A stretch of 64,000 bases of DNA from Tausonia pullulans (Eukaryota; Basidiomycota; Tremellomycetes; Cystofilobasidiales; Mrakiaceae). The notes below the pieces were generated by a model. It was given only the letters and a program-made list of their open reading frames with translations, had not been told where the DNA came from and did no database searches. Shown here in pieces: positions 22,599 through 36,500 of the stretch. The number at the start of each line of letters is the position of its first letter. Within the stretch, counting starts at the first letter, position 1. The translations under genes were made by a program, and so were the position numbers. The stretch spans positions 496,001 through 560,000 of the forward strand of contig OX637627.1 in the NCBI GenBank assembly GCA_951802195.1, written 5' to 3'.

Positions 22599-24019
22599 AG
22601 AGGAGAGGAAAGAAGAAGAAAAATGAAAATAAAGAAAAAGGGCAAGCGAGCAAGCTTGTGAAACACCTCAAGGGTCGAGGGAAACCTTGAGAGAACGCTT
22701 GGTCGGCGGATCGCTTAGGCCTTGGAAGGAACGAAGCCCTCCCGCGATTAGTCCGATCTTACGGTGTCCCACACTGTGATAAGGAGGGTGACAGTCACGT
22801 TGGCCTGTATGAAGGAGTCGATTAGGTTCATGAGACGATCGGACGCTCGAGGAGGAAGAAGATAAGCGACACGCACAGAAGATGGCGAGATGCAGAATCG
22901 CTCGTCGTCGTCGAGCTGCCTCGAGTCGACCGAATCCCCTCCGTTAAAGTCAGTCAAGATGCCTGTCCACTCGGACTACACGTAAAGCAACTTAGTTTGA
23001 GCAGGTGGTGGTCGTCACACTCATCCATCTCCACCCGGGTCGCGCGGATCGGATGGATCTGACTGAACCTTGTCGTGCCGGTAGGAGCGACTGCACCTGC
23101 TATGACAGAAGGAGCATTCGATGTTTAAACCTTCGCCTGGTGTGCGACGACATATCTGGCCATCTGGATAGCCAGAAAAACCAGCTAAGAACGAGGCGAA
23201 GTGATTCTGTCGCGGAGATGCCCAGAAGCAACGAGCCAAGTGGCGACGCAGATCTTGAGATCTTGTGATGCGCGAGATCCAAGAATTCACGATTGGCAGG
23301 TCTCCAATGGTTGAAATAAGGAGACAAACTCGCCCATGGCAGAGTCCGCCGAGGTGTGGAAGGCCGCCCAGATCTCGATAGACTCAGCGAACCCAACTGA
23401 GATCGATCTAGTCAGGCACTCGAGCCGGCATGGCGATCGGAGCAGAAAGGGGATGGGAGGCGAAGCTAAGTGGCCGAAGCAAGCACTGAGGTCGGCCTTG
23501 CGGGCATGCTTACACATCATGGAATGCTCTGCTCCAATGGGTGTGTAAAAAGCTCGGAATATCGTAAAAATGGAACAAAAGCGGTGAGGTCGGCTCACGA
23601 GGTCAATCGTGTGCGGTCACGGTCATTTCGGTCATCAACCCCTCTCTCTGTCTGAACTATGACTGACGACACCGACGGAGGGCCCACTTTCGAGCCGACT
23701 CGGTTCGGCTCCACCTTTGGCCTCGCTGCAATTCTTCCTAGCCAAGAGGCATGAAATAAAGGGTTGGATTTTGAGCCCGAGAGTACCATGCATCATATGC
23801 CTAGGGCCAGCGCCAAGCCCATGCGACGTCGTCTCCATGCCTGTCCTCAAAGGAAACGTGATAAAGTGGACTCCGAGCCGGCCTCTTAGTGTCGACATCC
23901 GTCGAAACAGCTAATCGTCCCATAGGAGAATGTGCTTCCCAAGCAGCCAGTGTGATGGCGGCGATCGCAGCCTTTAACTCGCATGGAGTCAGGCACGACA
24001 GCGGATCGAGGCTCTCGCC
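22599..24019. other. Intergenic region, no gene recognised
   Basis: About 1.4 kb between the convergent 3' ends of the membrane-protein gene and ARL2. No spliced or unspliced frame resembles a known protein. No tRNA, repeat array or transposon end was found by eye. Confidence 0.4.
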
Positions 24020-25096
24020 TCAGGAGACGACAGGAGTGGATGTCGTGATGGAGTTTTCTTCGGGCGCTGCTGGATAATCCTGTGCCGTTACAGAGGGCGA
24101 GGAGCTCCCGTAATATAACCTGATGCATCCAAGAGGACAAGGCTTAGTCTCTTCGGCGAATCGAGCTGCTGAGAGATGCGCTCACCGTCCAGCGACATCG
24201 GTAGTGACCCAGTCTAGACCCTCGATGAGGTTCTCGCCCGTCACAGCTGAGCAGGGCTGGATGCGCCATCGATGTGACTTAATGGATGGAAGATCAAGCG
24301 CCTGACACCCGCTCAATGAAATCAGCAGCACATTGCGCCACAACTTCAGACGCAGATCATGCGCGCAACGCACCTCCTTTATCTCGGCTGGTGTCAAGGC
24401 GTTGTCCACATCCTGCTTGTTGGCAAAGACGAGAAGCGAAGCGCCGGCAAGTCGCTGGAGTTGCCGAGAGCGCAAGTCAGTTGTGACCCTCAACACGTCT
24501 TAACGCTCCGATCTCATGCGCCGATACAGCACTCACATCTTCAGTCAGGAGACCCTCAAGCTCCTTTCGGCAGTCGTCCAGCCGTAGCCGGTCCCCTGAG
24601 TCCACGACCCAGACAACAGCATCGGTCTGCTCAAAATAGTTGCGCCAGTATGGCCGGAGAGTGCGCTGGCCTCCGACGTCCCCTGCGAGGCGATAAAGTG
24701 ACAATCAGGCCAGCGCCACAACGATCAGGATCAAAGACTTCACTCACAGATATTGAGAGTGTATCTGGCCATCGCGAACGCGATTCAAGTTAGCGTGCGC
24801 GTCCGAAAGGATTCGGTCGGACCCTGGTCTCCTCTCACCCTTTGTGAGCGAATGTCTTGATCTCAAAGCCGAGTGTCGGGCTAACGGTCCGGATGTCCTC
24901 GTCATTGAGCTTCTTGAGAATGGTCGTCTTCCCAGCGTTGTCGAGCCCGCTGGTGAAAGCCGGCCGTCGGCGAGACGCGTCGTGGTGAGCGAGTGAGTCG
25001 GCCATCGAAGAAAGAGCGTTTAGTATCTCACAGAAAGAGGATCCGCATCTCCTTCTCTTTGAAGCGGTTCTTCCGGATGATCGTGAGGAGACCCAT
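24020..25096 (-). CDS. ARL2: ADP-ribosylation factor-like GTPase 2 (Arl2/Cin4)
   Basis: Small GTPase of tubulin-cofactor control (with TBCD) and trafficking. The start at 25096 gives [19 protein letters not shown], typical of Arl2, with Gly2. GTP motifs are all present: G1 GLDNAGKT, switch [13 protein letters not shown]3 [19 protein letters not shown]4 NKQD and G5 CSAVTGEN. Six exons are joined by GT-AG introns; one splits the Trp codon of WDVGG. The normal Arl2 ends shortly after DVAGR; here the last exon adds a Ser/Thr/Pro-rich tail of about 30 residues ([10 protein letters not shown], ending TPVVS). The gene is divergent from the lipoate ligase across only 127 bp. Confidence 0.93.
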
Positions 25097-25223
25097 GCTA
25101 ATGGCGACGGGAAAGGGCAGGGCAGGTAGGAGTCGGGGGAAAGGCGAGGAGGGAGCTGTCCGTGCGGCGTTGAAGCGACTGGGGACGCGCTTGGACGGCT
25201 GTCAAGTAGCTTCCCTAACACCC
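25097..25223. promoter_or_regulatory. Shared divergent promoter of ARL2 and lipoate ligase
   Basis: The start codons of two head-to-head genes are separated by 127 bp, so both 5' leaders and core promoters must lie in or overlap this segment. No TATA box is obvious; the segment is GC-rich. Confidence 0.6.
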
Positions 25224-26958
25224 ATGTCCCGCCTCGGCCGTACCTCGTGCTCCCTCCTCCTCTGCCCTGGCGTGTCCTCGGCACTGCGAGCCGGCCGCAC
25301 CGCGCCCCTGGGTGTCCGGTTACTCTCCTTGCAGGCGAAGGCGACGCTGTCAACCTTCCCGTCGGTAAGGACGGCGACCCGATCCATATCTTGACAGGCC
25401 GGCTTAGTTCAAACTCGTCTTGCACACCTTCTCAGGACGCCCACCGCATCTATCTCTCCGATTCGACAGACCCATGGTTCAACCTCGCATACGAGGACTG
25501 GTGGGTGCTTCGCCGTCCACTGGGCGCGATTATCGCTGACGGACGCGCGCCATCGTCCTTCTTACGCTCGTCTTCTCAATTCGATAGGCTGTACCGGAAG
25601 TCGCCTTCAAACACGCCCTTACTTTTTTTGTATCGAAACGAGCAGTGTGTTGTGCTTGGGCGTAACCAGGTCAGTCTGACTGGAAGAAGTGTGAAGTGTC
25701 CCCCTTGACACTGACGCACGTCACCGCCACCCGCCCCAGAACCCCTGGAAGGAGTTAAATCTTCCATACATGGAGGAGGAGGGTATCCCTTTTGTGCGGC
25801 GAAGAAGTGGAGGAGGTACTGTATACCACGTGGGTCCACCAACAGCCTGCCAGGCTCGCATTCTCCTCGTCCCTGACTTGACTGCGCATTCTGTACCGCA
25901 GGATTTGGGCAACACCAATTACTCTATCATGGTCCCCAAGGACAACTTTGACCGCCGCCCGAACGCCGAGCTCGTCGCACGAGCGCTCAACTCACTCGGC
26001 GTCGATGCTGTCGTGAACGAGCGGAGCGACATCACGCTTCAAGGCTCCAAGATGAGTCCCGGTGCCCCCTTCTTCTTTGAGTGCCGGTCGCTCACCTCGC
26101 TGGCCCGAAGCACATCTCTGGCTCAGCGTACAAGCTCAACAACAGGCGGGCGTACCACCATGGAACGATGCTCCTCTCAACGGACCTCTCGTCTCTCGGT
26201 GACTCTCTCCGATCGAACCGCGTGCGTACCTGAATACAACTCTTCGTACTCTGTCCTTCCCTTCTAATTCATAGGAAGCATCTCGTCTGCTGCTAGTCCA
26301 TCACCAAAGACAAAGCAACCGCTTCGGTCCGCTCCCCCGTCCGCAACATCTCCTCCCTCTACCCCATGGTATCTCACGACAGCTTTGTCAATGCCGTCTG
26401 TGCCGAGTTCACCCGGACCTATGGCGACGGAGACAAGGGCGTCCAACGCGTCTCGGAGGGCTCGCTGGGTCAGGAGCGGGAGGAGATATTTAAGGAAGCC
26501 GAAGCGTTCAGGGTGCGAGATCGTTTGTGGTCGACCTTTCTTATGGCTGGTGATGCTGATCCTGAGGCGGCCTTGTTGCGATGGAATATAGACATGGCAG
26601 TGGGCGTATGGGCAGACGCCCGAGTTTTCCATGGCAGTCTCGGTCGAGGGCGAGTTTGGGATGGGTCGAGTGGTGAGTCGTTCACAGTTGTACGGCTCGT
26701 TTTTTGTGCCCTTCGTCTAGCGCTCACCCCTTTCCATTTACTTCCTCCCATCCCCAGGACGCCATCATCACGTCCAAGCACGGCGTCATCACCGGCGCAT
26801 CCCTGACATCAGTTGACGAGGACCTCGACCTGGCTTCGATCCAAGAGGCCCTCGTTGGCCTCAAGCTCGGTACGACCGAGGTGCGCGAACTTGGTATTCG
26901 GTTTGGTCTCGGAGAGGCCGAGGGTGAGGTCTTCCGCTGGTTGCGGAGGGAGATTTGA
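25224..26958 (+). CDS. AIM22: Mitochondrial lipoate-protein ligase / lipoyltransferase
   Basis: LplA/LIPT1/Lip3-type enzyme that attaches or transfers lipoyl groups to 2-oxoacid dehydrogenases and glycine cleavage H protein. The first 45 residues are rich in Arg, Ser and Leu with no acids (a matrix presequence). After an intron come [58 protein letters not shown] (lipoate-site motif) and [18 protein letters not shown] with the catalytic-site Lys, then [17 protein letters not shown]. The C-terminal domain has [20 protein letters not shown]. The stretch GSK-ISGSAYK is only produced if an intron at 26052-26113 with AT-AC ends is removed. Nine or so exons. The 3' end converges on cyclophilin-40 with 59 bp between stops. 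Confidence 0.88.
26052..26113 (+). other. Apparent AT-AC intron in the lipoate ligase
   Basis: The 62-nt segment starts ATGAGT and ends GAAGCAC. Its removal gives GSK|ISGSAYK, the conserved LplA active-site stretch, in frame. It has a CTCAC branch-like site about 20 nt before the end. No GT-AG choice nearby keeps the SGSAY motif. The donor looks like a normal U2-type GTGAGT with G changed to A, not like the U12 ATATCC donor. Confidence 0.6.
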
Positions 26959-27017
26959 GATCGATGAGATCGCTCTGAGGTCTCGAAGCCAGGCAACACG
27001 AAAGTCATTTCACCCAT

Positions 27018-28716
<1,699 letters not shown>

Positions 28717-29306
28717 GGTGATGATGTCGGTGATGGTGTTGGATGGAGGAGAGACAGCCCCGTCTGGGCGCGCGCTTCCCTCTCGCGCTTGCCTGGCGCG
28801 GAAGCTCAATCGCGACATTCGAGACCCTTCGACAGGGATCGCTGCCCAGCTCGCTCTCTCTTTCGCCCGGATTCGACCGCTCGTTGTCGAAGGTGCAGAC
28901 TTCCGATGGAAACGTAGTCTTCTTCCTTCATTCTACGAGGGTAGTAATTGGGAGGGTCTGATCAAATGCGTAAGAGTGCGGCAGAGCCATCATCGCCGCG
29001 CGCAGCTCGACTGGCCCTAGATTGGATCTTGTCAGAGTGAAGTCAAAGAAGACGGAAGGGTGTCTGCAGTATGTTTCTGACGAGCAAAGGTTGACGTCGT
29101 CAAGTGAACGTCCGCGCAGCATGGGCGAAGAGATAGCGAGAGATCAAGAAAGATAGCGCGAGGGGAAAGGCGGAGACTCGAGTTTACCGATTCCCCTCCA
29201 AGGCGTCCAACTCCCAACCACCAACACCTTGACCTGTCCTTGCACCCTCATTCGTCTCTCCTTGCGTCCAGACATCCTCTCTTCTCCATCTTGACGGCCC
29301 CACCCA
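28717..29306. promoter_or_regulatory. Divergent intergenic promoter of CPR6 and HAP5
   Basis: A 590-bp gap between two head-to-head genes. No gene is seen inside it. Regulatory sites could not be assigned. Confidence 0.4.
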
Positions 29307-30124
29307 ATGTCTTCCCCTTCCGGTCCTTCCGGTTCCCTCCCTGGCCCCCTCGTCAAGCCAGACCAATCACTAGACTCTGTAAGAACGTTCTCCTATGCTC
29401 TGCGTTCCCAAACAAGTGGCTGACACGAGAGCCCTCTTGTCAGTTCCTCGAGTCCTTCTGGACGTCGCGGATGCGGCTCGCTGAAGAGGAGACGCCTGAC
29501 TTTAAGTCGCACGTCCTCCCGCTCGCGCGCATCAAGAAGGTCATGAAGAGCGACGAGGACGTGCAGATGATCTCGGCAGAGGGTAAGCCGCATGTTCTTT
29601 TCTCTTCCTCGCCCGATCTCGTTCGACTCTAGCCGTTGTTCCTAGGCGTTGTAAATGTCGTGTCGCGTCGCGTCCTTACCCTTAGCTAACTGCTTGCCCG
29701 CCTCCCCCGCTAGCTCCCATCATCTTCAGCAGAGCATGCGAGCTCTTTATCAGCGAGCTCACGTGTAGAAGCTATCTCGTTGCTGAGGGATCCAAGCGAA
29801 AGACGCTCCAGCGAGCAGACGTCGCCAAGGCGATCGCCGGTTCGGATGGTACGCGCCGTCTGGCTGTCTCTTCTCGCACTATGGAAGGGGCAAGACTGAC
29901 AATGCTCTTCACCAGTATTTGACTTCCTTGTCGACCTCAACGTCGGTGGCAAAGTAGAAGTCGCCGAGCCGGCGAACGGCGGTGGGGGAGCTGAGCCGGA
30001 GAAGTCGTCGAAGAAGAACTCTGGGAATGGCAACGGCGCTGGCGTTGGAAGTCGTTCGAAGAAGCGCAAGCCGTCTTTGAAGGACGATGACGTTGAACAA
30101 GAGCTGGAGGAGGAGGACTCGTAA
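29307..30124 (+). CDS. HAP5: CCAAT-binding factor subunit HAP5 (NF-YC)
   Basis: Histone-fold subunit of the HAP2/3/5 (NF-Y) complex that binds CCAAT boxes and controls respiration and iron genes. Four exons. The N-terminal 24 residues are Ser/Pro/Gly-rich. The core reads FWTSRMRLAEEET, FKSHVLPLARIKKVMKSDED, VQMISAEAPIIFSRACELFI, then KRKTLQRADVAKAIAGSD and VFDFLVDL. This matches the NF-YC pattern (LPLARIKKIMK, MISAEAP, RTLQRxDIA, FDFLIDI). The C-terminal tail carries a basic SRSKKRKPS stretch and ends in an acidic EEEDS. The whole protein is about 190 aa, shorter than many fungal HAP5 proteins. A DPB3/CHRAC-type histone-fold subunit is less likely because of the N-terminal FW motif. Confidence 0.88.
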
Positions 30125-30584
30125 GGTAGGGACTTGTTTGTATACGTGACGATCGCCCATGACCTTTGTACCACAATGGGGGATCGAGAGATCTTGGGGC
30201 TAGCCATTCGTTGCATTTGTGTTTTATTCGCCCAGTAGTCTTTTACTCGGTGTCCAAATGAAAGGTCCCGACTCCCGCGTGTCGGGAACGCGATAGAAAG
30301 AGGGGTGGCATCTGTACACGGACGACGAGCCTCGAACGAACCTTGCAGAGTCTTGAATTCGGCGCGTCACAGACGCGCCCCCGCCTCCTTGCTTCAGCTC
30401 TCGACAATCACAACAAAGACCAATCCCCTCCTTCCCCTCTTCCTCGGCCAGTCGATGCTCTGAGCGAGCGTGGCTCAGCCTTCTCTCTCCCTCTATCTCC
30501 GAACAAAAGGCACTTATCTCGCACAGTCAGGACACCAGTCCTCCCTCTCCTCCCGAGAGCTGCCCGGCAAACAGCCCGACGGCC
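30125..30584. other. Intergenic region
   Basis: A 460-bp gap between HAP5 and the GAR-domain gene. No gene is seen; it should hold the promoter of the downstream gene. Confidence 0.35.
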
Positions 30585-33500
30585 ATGGTCGCTGCCGCCG
30601 ATAACGGCGAAGCGATGTACCCACATCCGCGCTCCTCTAACGCGGACTCCTCCACGTTGTACGCGACTCTGGGTGCGTAAGTCTTTCTCTGAGTAGCGCA
30701 GTCCCGGGCTGGAGGACAGCGGCGCATGGGTCGGTCCAGGAAGGAGGGGGGTTGCTGTCGAACGTCGCTCCATGCCTCTCTCACTGATGTTGTTCCTCGG
30801 AAACACACTAACTCATCCTTCAACACTTGTCTCGAAGTAGAAACGGCAGAGTCTATATCTCCTGTGCCTGCCGCAGAGGAAGCGGGAGATAGGTCGGCCA
30901 ACCCTGGGCCGAAGGAGGGAGGAGAGGCAGCTGTTGCTGCTGCTGCGTCAGCCTCATCAACAAGTGTGCACCGCCAGCGCCCTTTCAAGGCGGGGGATCT
31001 GCAGGCAACCGATGCGATTCCCATAGGAAACGGTGAAATTCAGGCCGGACATTCAGATTTTGAAGCAGGTAAGTTCTTGATATCCTCGTTTCCTGTCACT
31101 GTCGCAAGGGAAGGACGCGACGCGACAGGCGTCTGCCCAGACTGACGGACAGGCGACCCCCCTTCCTCTCACTCCCTCTACAGCAGCAACAATTTCTCCC
31201 CCTCTCTCCGTTGCTACCTCTGAGACCACGTTGTTACCATCGACCGCGGCCGAGGAGCCTATCTTGTCGCCGGATGCACGTCAGATCTCCCTGCCAAAGA
31301 CATCGTCCGAGGCGCTCGAGGAGACCGAGGTCGTTGAGCTGCAAGCGTTTGTCTCCAAGCAGGAGTGGATCGAGGAGAAGATCGGGGTAGGTCGTATGTC
31401 TTGAGGAGAGCAGCAAGAGTTAAAGTTGACATGTCTGTTCTGTGCCTGTCTAGTTCCTGCGAGGCCTGCCACCGATCGAGTGCTTCGCTTTACAGACACG
31501 CTCATTCGCTGCCATCGACGGCATGGATTCTGGTCCTGATGCCTCAGGCGACAAGCTTCCGACTCAGGCAGAGCTGGACGAGATGTTGGCCGAGCAGGAT
31601 CGGATCGAGGAGGAGGCGGATCGCTTCAACGGTGGCGATCTCGAACGCCTGCGCAAGATGGCGAAGGGTGCGCTTGAGTCTTTCCTCTCTATATGGAAGC
31701 TTGACATCTCGTCTGACTATTTTCGTCCCCTAGCCGCCTCGAAAAAGTCGCTGTCTCGTTCTGACACCGATCTCCTCTCCATCACGCTCTCGACGCTCTA
31801 CCTCCTCGACACCCTCCTCCACCTTCTCCGCTCCCGCGGCGAGACGCTCGACCTCCTCGCCCTCCGACTCGACTGGGACGCCCTGAGGTTCTCCATAGCC
31901 CACGAGACGCGTGCCATCCAGAAAGATGTTCAAGCGTTCGCGGAGGACAAGGCAAGATGGGCGGCGGACAAGTACGAGGGCCATACGAAGGAGGGATCGA
32001 GCGGAACGTCGCCGAGTCGTAGCGGGCGAGCATCAAACAGCCAGCGGTACCGTGAGTGGTTCCCCCGGCCCTCCTCCTCCACCCACCCCTTATACGACTC
32101 GGCTCAGCTCACCACCATTCCCGTCCCCCGTCCAGTCCTCACTCAGATTCTCGAGCTCGACGCCCAGGCCCTCCACAACCGCAGTGCAGCCCTCCAATTA
32201 GGTCTGGTCGCCCAGTCCGGCAAGGTCCTTGACCGGATGATCGACTTGGCCGCTTCCATCCGGTCGCATTCAAAGCGGAAACAGCAGCAGCTTGCCGGCG
32301 GCGGCACTGGAAACGAGAGAGACGCCTCCGAATCGGCGACATCGGATACAGTACCCTCACCAATACCAACACCTTCTGCGGCAAACGCAGACCCCGCCAG
32401 TTCTGAACCTGTCGCGGATACCGAGAACGAGGGCGCCGTGCCAGAGTGGTTCTTGGACGAGCAGGACCGTGTCGAAGAGCAGGTCGGCGCCCTGGGGCTT
32501 TGGGATCAGCTCGCAGGGCAATGTGTTCAACAGTGGAAGTTGTGGGTCCTTTCTCGTCTAATCGATGAAGTCTTGAAAATGTAACTGACCTCGCCTTCGA
32601 CAGCGCTGACCCTTTCTACCACAAAATTCGCAAACTCTCTACCGAGACGGAAGCCGTCTCGGCCGAGCTTGCCGACGCTCACCAGCAGCACCCGTCACCG
32701 AAGCGGTCCCAGGTCTTGTCCGCCCGAATGATCTCGGTCGTCGCAGACATCTCCTCCATACGCGACCCCGCCCTCCCCTCAAGCGTTGACCTCCCCTGCC
32801 CTTCCCACCCGGCTCTCCCCAATCTTCCACGGAAAACCCGCGAGATTGCCTCGTTCTTGGCCGAGGCACTTCGAGCGGCGAAGGAGCAGGCAAAAAAGAC
32901 GCTCGCTTTGGCAGAGGAGTACAAGAAACTTGCGGAGCGGACTCGCCGGCTGGACGAGCTGCGAAGCTCTCTGGACAGCCAATCGACAGTGCTTGAGGAG
33001 AAGACGAGACTGCTTGACGGTGGGGTCCCGAACGTCGTTAGGATTGACCTTTCGGACGAGCGATGCCTTCGGCCTGAGGCTCACGCCGCTTACCTCGCTC
33101 ATGTCCCTCTCGCCATCGCCAGTATTAATTCGACATCCGAACTTGCAGCCGCCTCCCTTCGCGAAACGAGGGCCCTTCTCGCCGCACTTCGATCAGCCAC
33201 CGTAGACCCCGCTTTTCGCAATTCCGTCGAGACCGCGGCTGTTCGACTGGAAACCGCTCTCCTGGTCGCTTCGACGGCCAAAGACAGTGTCAAGGTCCTC
33301 ATCAGTCGTCTTGAAGACGCCCGACGCGTCGCTGAGAGTCAGCAGCGGATCACGCTCGAATGCAACGAGCTTCACGGGAGTATCGTTGCAGAGATCGAGG
33401 CCTCACGGTGGCTCGGTCGCGATCAGACAGCGCCCCTCAACGATGGAGACACATCAGGTTGCCTCGCATCGTCGGTAGTCGTAGCAGAAAATCTCGCCTT

Positions 33501-36500
33501 GCGGGTAGGGGCCGTTGCTTTGTCCCTCGAGTCAATGGTGGCCGCCCCGCTGGGGCAACTCTCTGGCCACATAGCTTCAGAGTACCCTCACCTCAACTCG
33601 CATTTCTCGAATGCGTCTTCTCGGCTCGCTAATCGCATCAGCGCTCTGCATGAGCTGGTCCGGCTCCTTGAATGCGTCCGGAACCAGACGCGCATCCTTG
33701 GGGATATCCTCAGCGAGGATGCTGCGCTTTCTCGTCGAGCAGCCTCGCTGCAGAACTCGATTGATGTGGCGGCTCAGGATTCCAAGGCTGAAGATATCTC
33801 ACCCACGACGCTGGACGCTGGGGAGATCGAAGCTCAAGTCTCGACACTCACCGAGGAAGTCACAACCTTTGTCCGAGTCCTTCCCTTCCGCCTCCCGCTC
33901 ATCTCCTCTCCATCCTTTGCGGGTGCTCTCATCGTTGATCGACCAAGAAGACTCTCACAAACCCACAGCGATGCCCCCCTCACACCACCACGGTCTCCTG
34001 CGGACGAGTTCTTCGCTCCAGCGGACAATCTCCTCGACACCGTCGCCCCCGGCTCCTCCGCCTTCGTCGACCTCTCCGCCCTCGACGCGCTCGTCAGAAA
34101 CGACACCAACCTCCTCGTGGCGACGCTTTCCGGGCGCGTGGACCGGTTGAAGGAATCATTCTCTTCCATCGCCGTCGCGAAACAAGGGCACTGCTTCGAC
34201 AACCACGCATCGGCGCTCGAGGGGGCCCTCGGTCGGCTATCGTCTCTCGTGGTTAACATCACACAGGGAACCCGGAGCTTGGCCACCCGGACCAGCACAA
34301 CTTCGCAGGACGATTTCTCGGCTGCCGAGGCACTCCACGCTCAGCTCGTGGCGAACGCCTCAAGGTCTTTGGACTTGATGACTGTCGACGAGGCAAGAAT
34401 CACCTCCGCTCTCACGCTCGTCACTCAGAGTCTCCTCGACCTCCAGACGCTCCCTCACGCCAGCGTCTACGGAGACCTTCCGGCTCGGACGGCGACGAAA
34501 ACCCGCTTGGAGAGCGCCTTCGCAATCGTCAGCGAGAAAACTCGCACGGTCACAGCGGATTCAACGGCGCTCGTGGCTCAACACGCCGAGCTAATGGAGT
34601 CAGGACGGTCGCGTCTGGCAGAGCTCGCCAGAGTAGAGGAGGTTCGTCTTGCCGCTGAAGAGGCAGCTCGACAGTCAGAAGCCGTTCGTCTCGAGAAGGT
34701 CGAGGCGGAGGCGGCGCAGGCTGCTCGGGAGGTTGAGGCACGGCGAGTTGCCAGAGAGAAAGCTGCTCGTCGGAACCTTGAGCAGGCTAGGGCAGCCGTC
34801 GTCGAGCTGCCCTTTTATCGGGTACTTTCAACCAAAGTCGACAGCAGAATTCTGTCTCGAGAATCCGAGGCCGCGTCAACTACTCTGCCGAGATCGGCGC
34901 TCTTCCCCATGTTGATGATGTCAAGCGGACAGGACGACGTCTTTGGGCCGGTCTCGGTCATTACCTCACCACCTTCTACGAGACCAACCTCCCCCTCTCA
35001 GTCGCTGCTCTCTCACGTCACCGATCTCATCCAGCGGCTTAAGGACCTTGACCTCGAGATCCTCGCCTCGACCGAAGGGCCTGTCGAGACCCCATCCGCG
35101 TTCCGCCATCTTCCTTCAGCTGAGCAAACGGCTCGGTGCGCCCTTGAGATTGAGGCGGTGGACACAGCAGAGTCTGCCATCCGCTCAACCACGAGGACAG
35201 AAGCTGAGGCGGAGCAAGTGGAAAAGCTCTTGACGGAGCTGACTAGCAGCTACACTCACCTACGGACCATCCACCTTCTTGCGTCATTCTCCGCTGCCGC
35301 CGCGGTCCTCGAGGCCGAGTTGTCCGAGCTGCTCGACGCCATTGACGCCTCCGACGCAAAGGAAGACTCGTTCCTTGGGTCCCTGCTCAAGCGTGCAGCC
35401 CAGTCGCATACTGTCCTCCTCCACGCCTCTGGCCCTGTCGCAGAGGACCCTCGCGTGGCATCGGACGTCAGTCGCATTGGCCGGGCGTTTGTGGAGATGC
35501 AGGATATGGCTGCCGAGCGACTGCATCCGTCCCGATCTCGTCGCGAATCCATCATCTCAGTGAGGTCAGGGCTTGATTCAGACGAAGACGGTGTCTCGGT
35601 CGTTGGCATGTCGCGGTCGTCCTCGACATACAGCATCTCATCGTCGACGGTACGGGCAAGCGCGGCCTTGCCGACGTCGTTTTCTTCCATCTCTCTGGCT
35701 CAGACTTCAACGCGCCAGATGCCATCGATGATGAGCAAGCGAATAACTCCTCGGTCCGTCTCTGGTCCCTCGTCTTCGCCCTCGACCCTGGCGAGCCGCA
35801 TCCCCGCTCCATCTCCCTCGATCCGCCCACGCGCCTCGACGCTGCTCTCCCCCGCTAGCAAAATCGCCACTCCAATCCGGCTGCGCGTCGGGTCGTCTCG
35901 CCCTACAGTCCTCACATCGCCCTCACCGTTCAACCCCCTCTCCCCCCCGCCCCTTAATGCTGCTGGCTCATCAACCCGTCCCCCTTCTGCGGCCACACCC
36001 TCCTCTGCGCCGCCCTCGGCCTTTGTCCGACCCAGACGATCGTCCTCGATCGCTCCAACTTCACCCCATCCCTTCAGCTTCGACCTCTCGCTGCGCGACT
36101 ATCGACCCTCGCCTCCGCCGACGTCCGTCACCGCCCAGCCCAGGCAGCGACGGGACTCGAGTCGCCATCTGGTTTTGGACGCCCAGGTGACACCGACCGG
36201 AGGGAAGCCTGTCAGCCCCGGTGGGGCTGTGGCTGCACCCGAGGGCGGCAAAAAGCGCTATCGTGCAAGGAAGGACGACAAGCTCGATCGCGCTGTTGGA
36301 CGGATCGTCAATGCCCTGCCTGTGAGCCAGCACGCTTCTCTTTTGCTCGAGTGGGTTTTTGCTTACTCTTCACCCTTCACCCTTCAGGTTGATATTCCCA
36401 TCGTCGCCGTCATGGTTGGCGTCGGGCCGTCCTCCGAGTCGGGCAAGTACTGGATCGGTCAGCCGCCTAAGCTCTGCTTCTGCCGCATTCTCCGGTCCAA

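Noticed and set aside
22748-22957. 69-codon open frame on the - strand
   Set aside because: Short, isolated, without splice partners or family resemblance.
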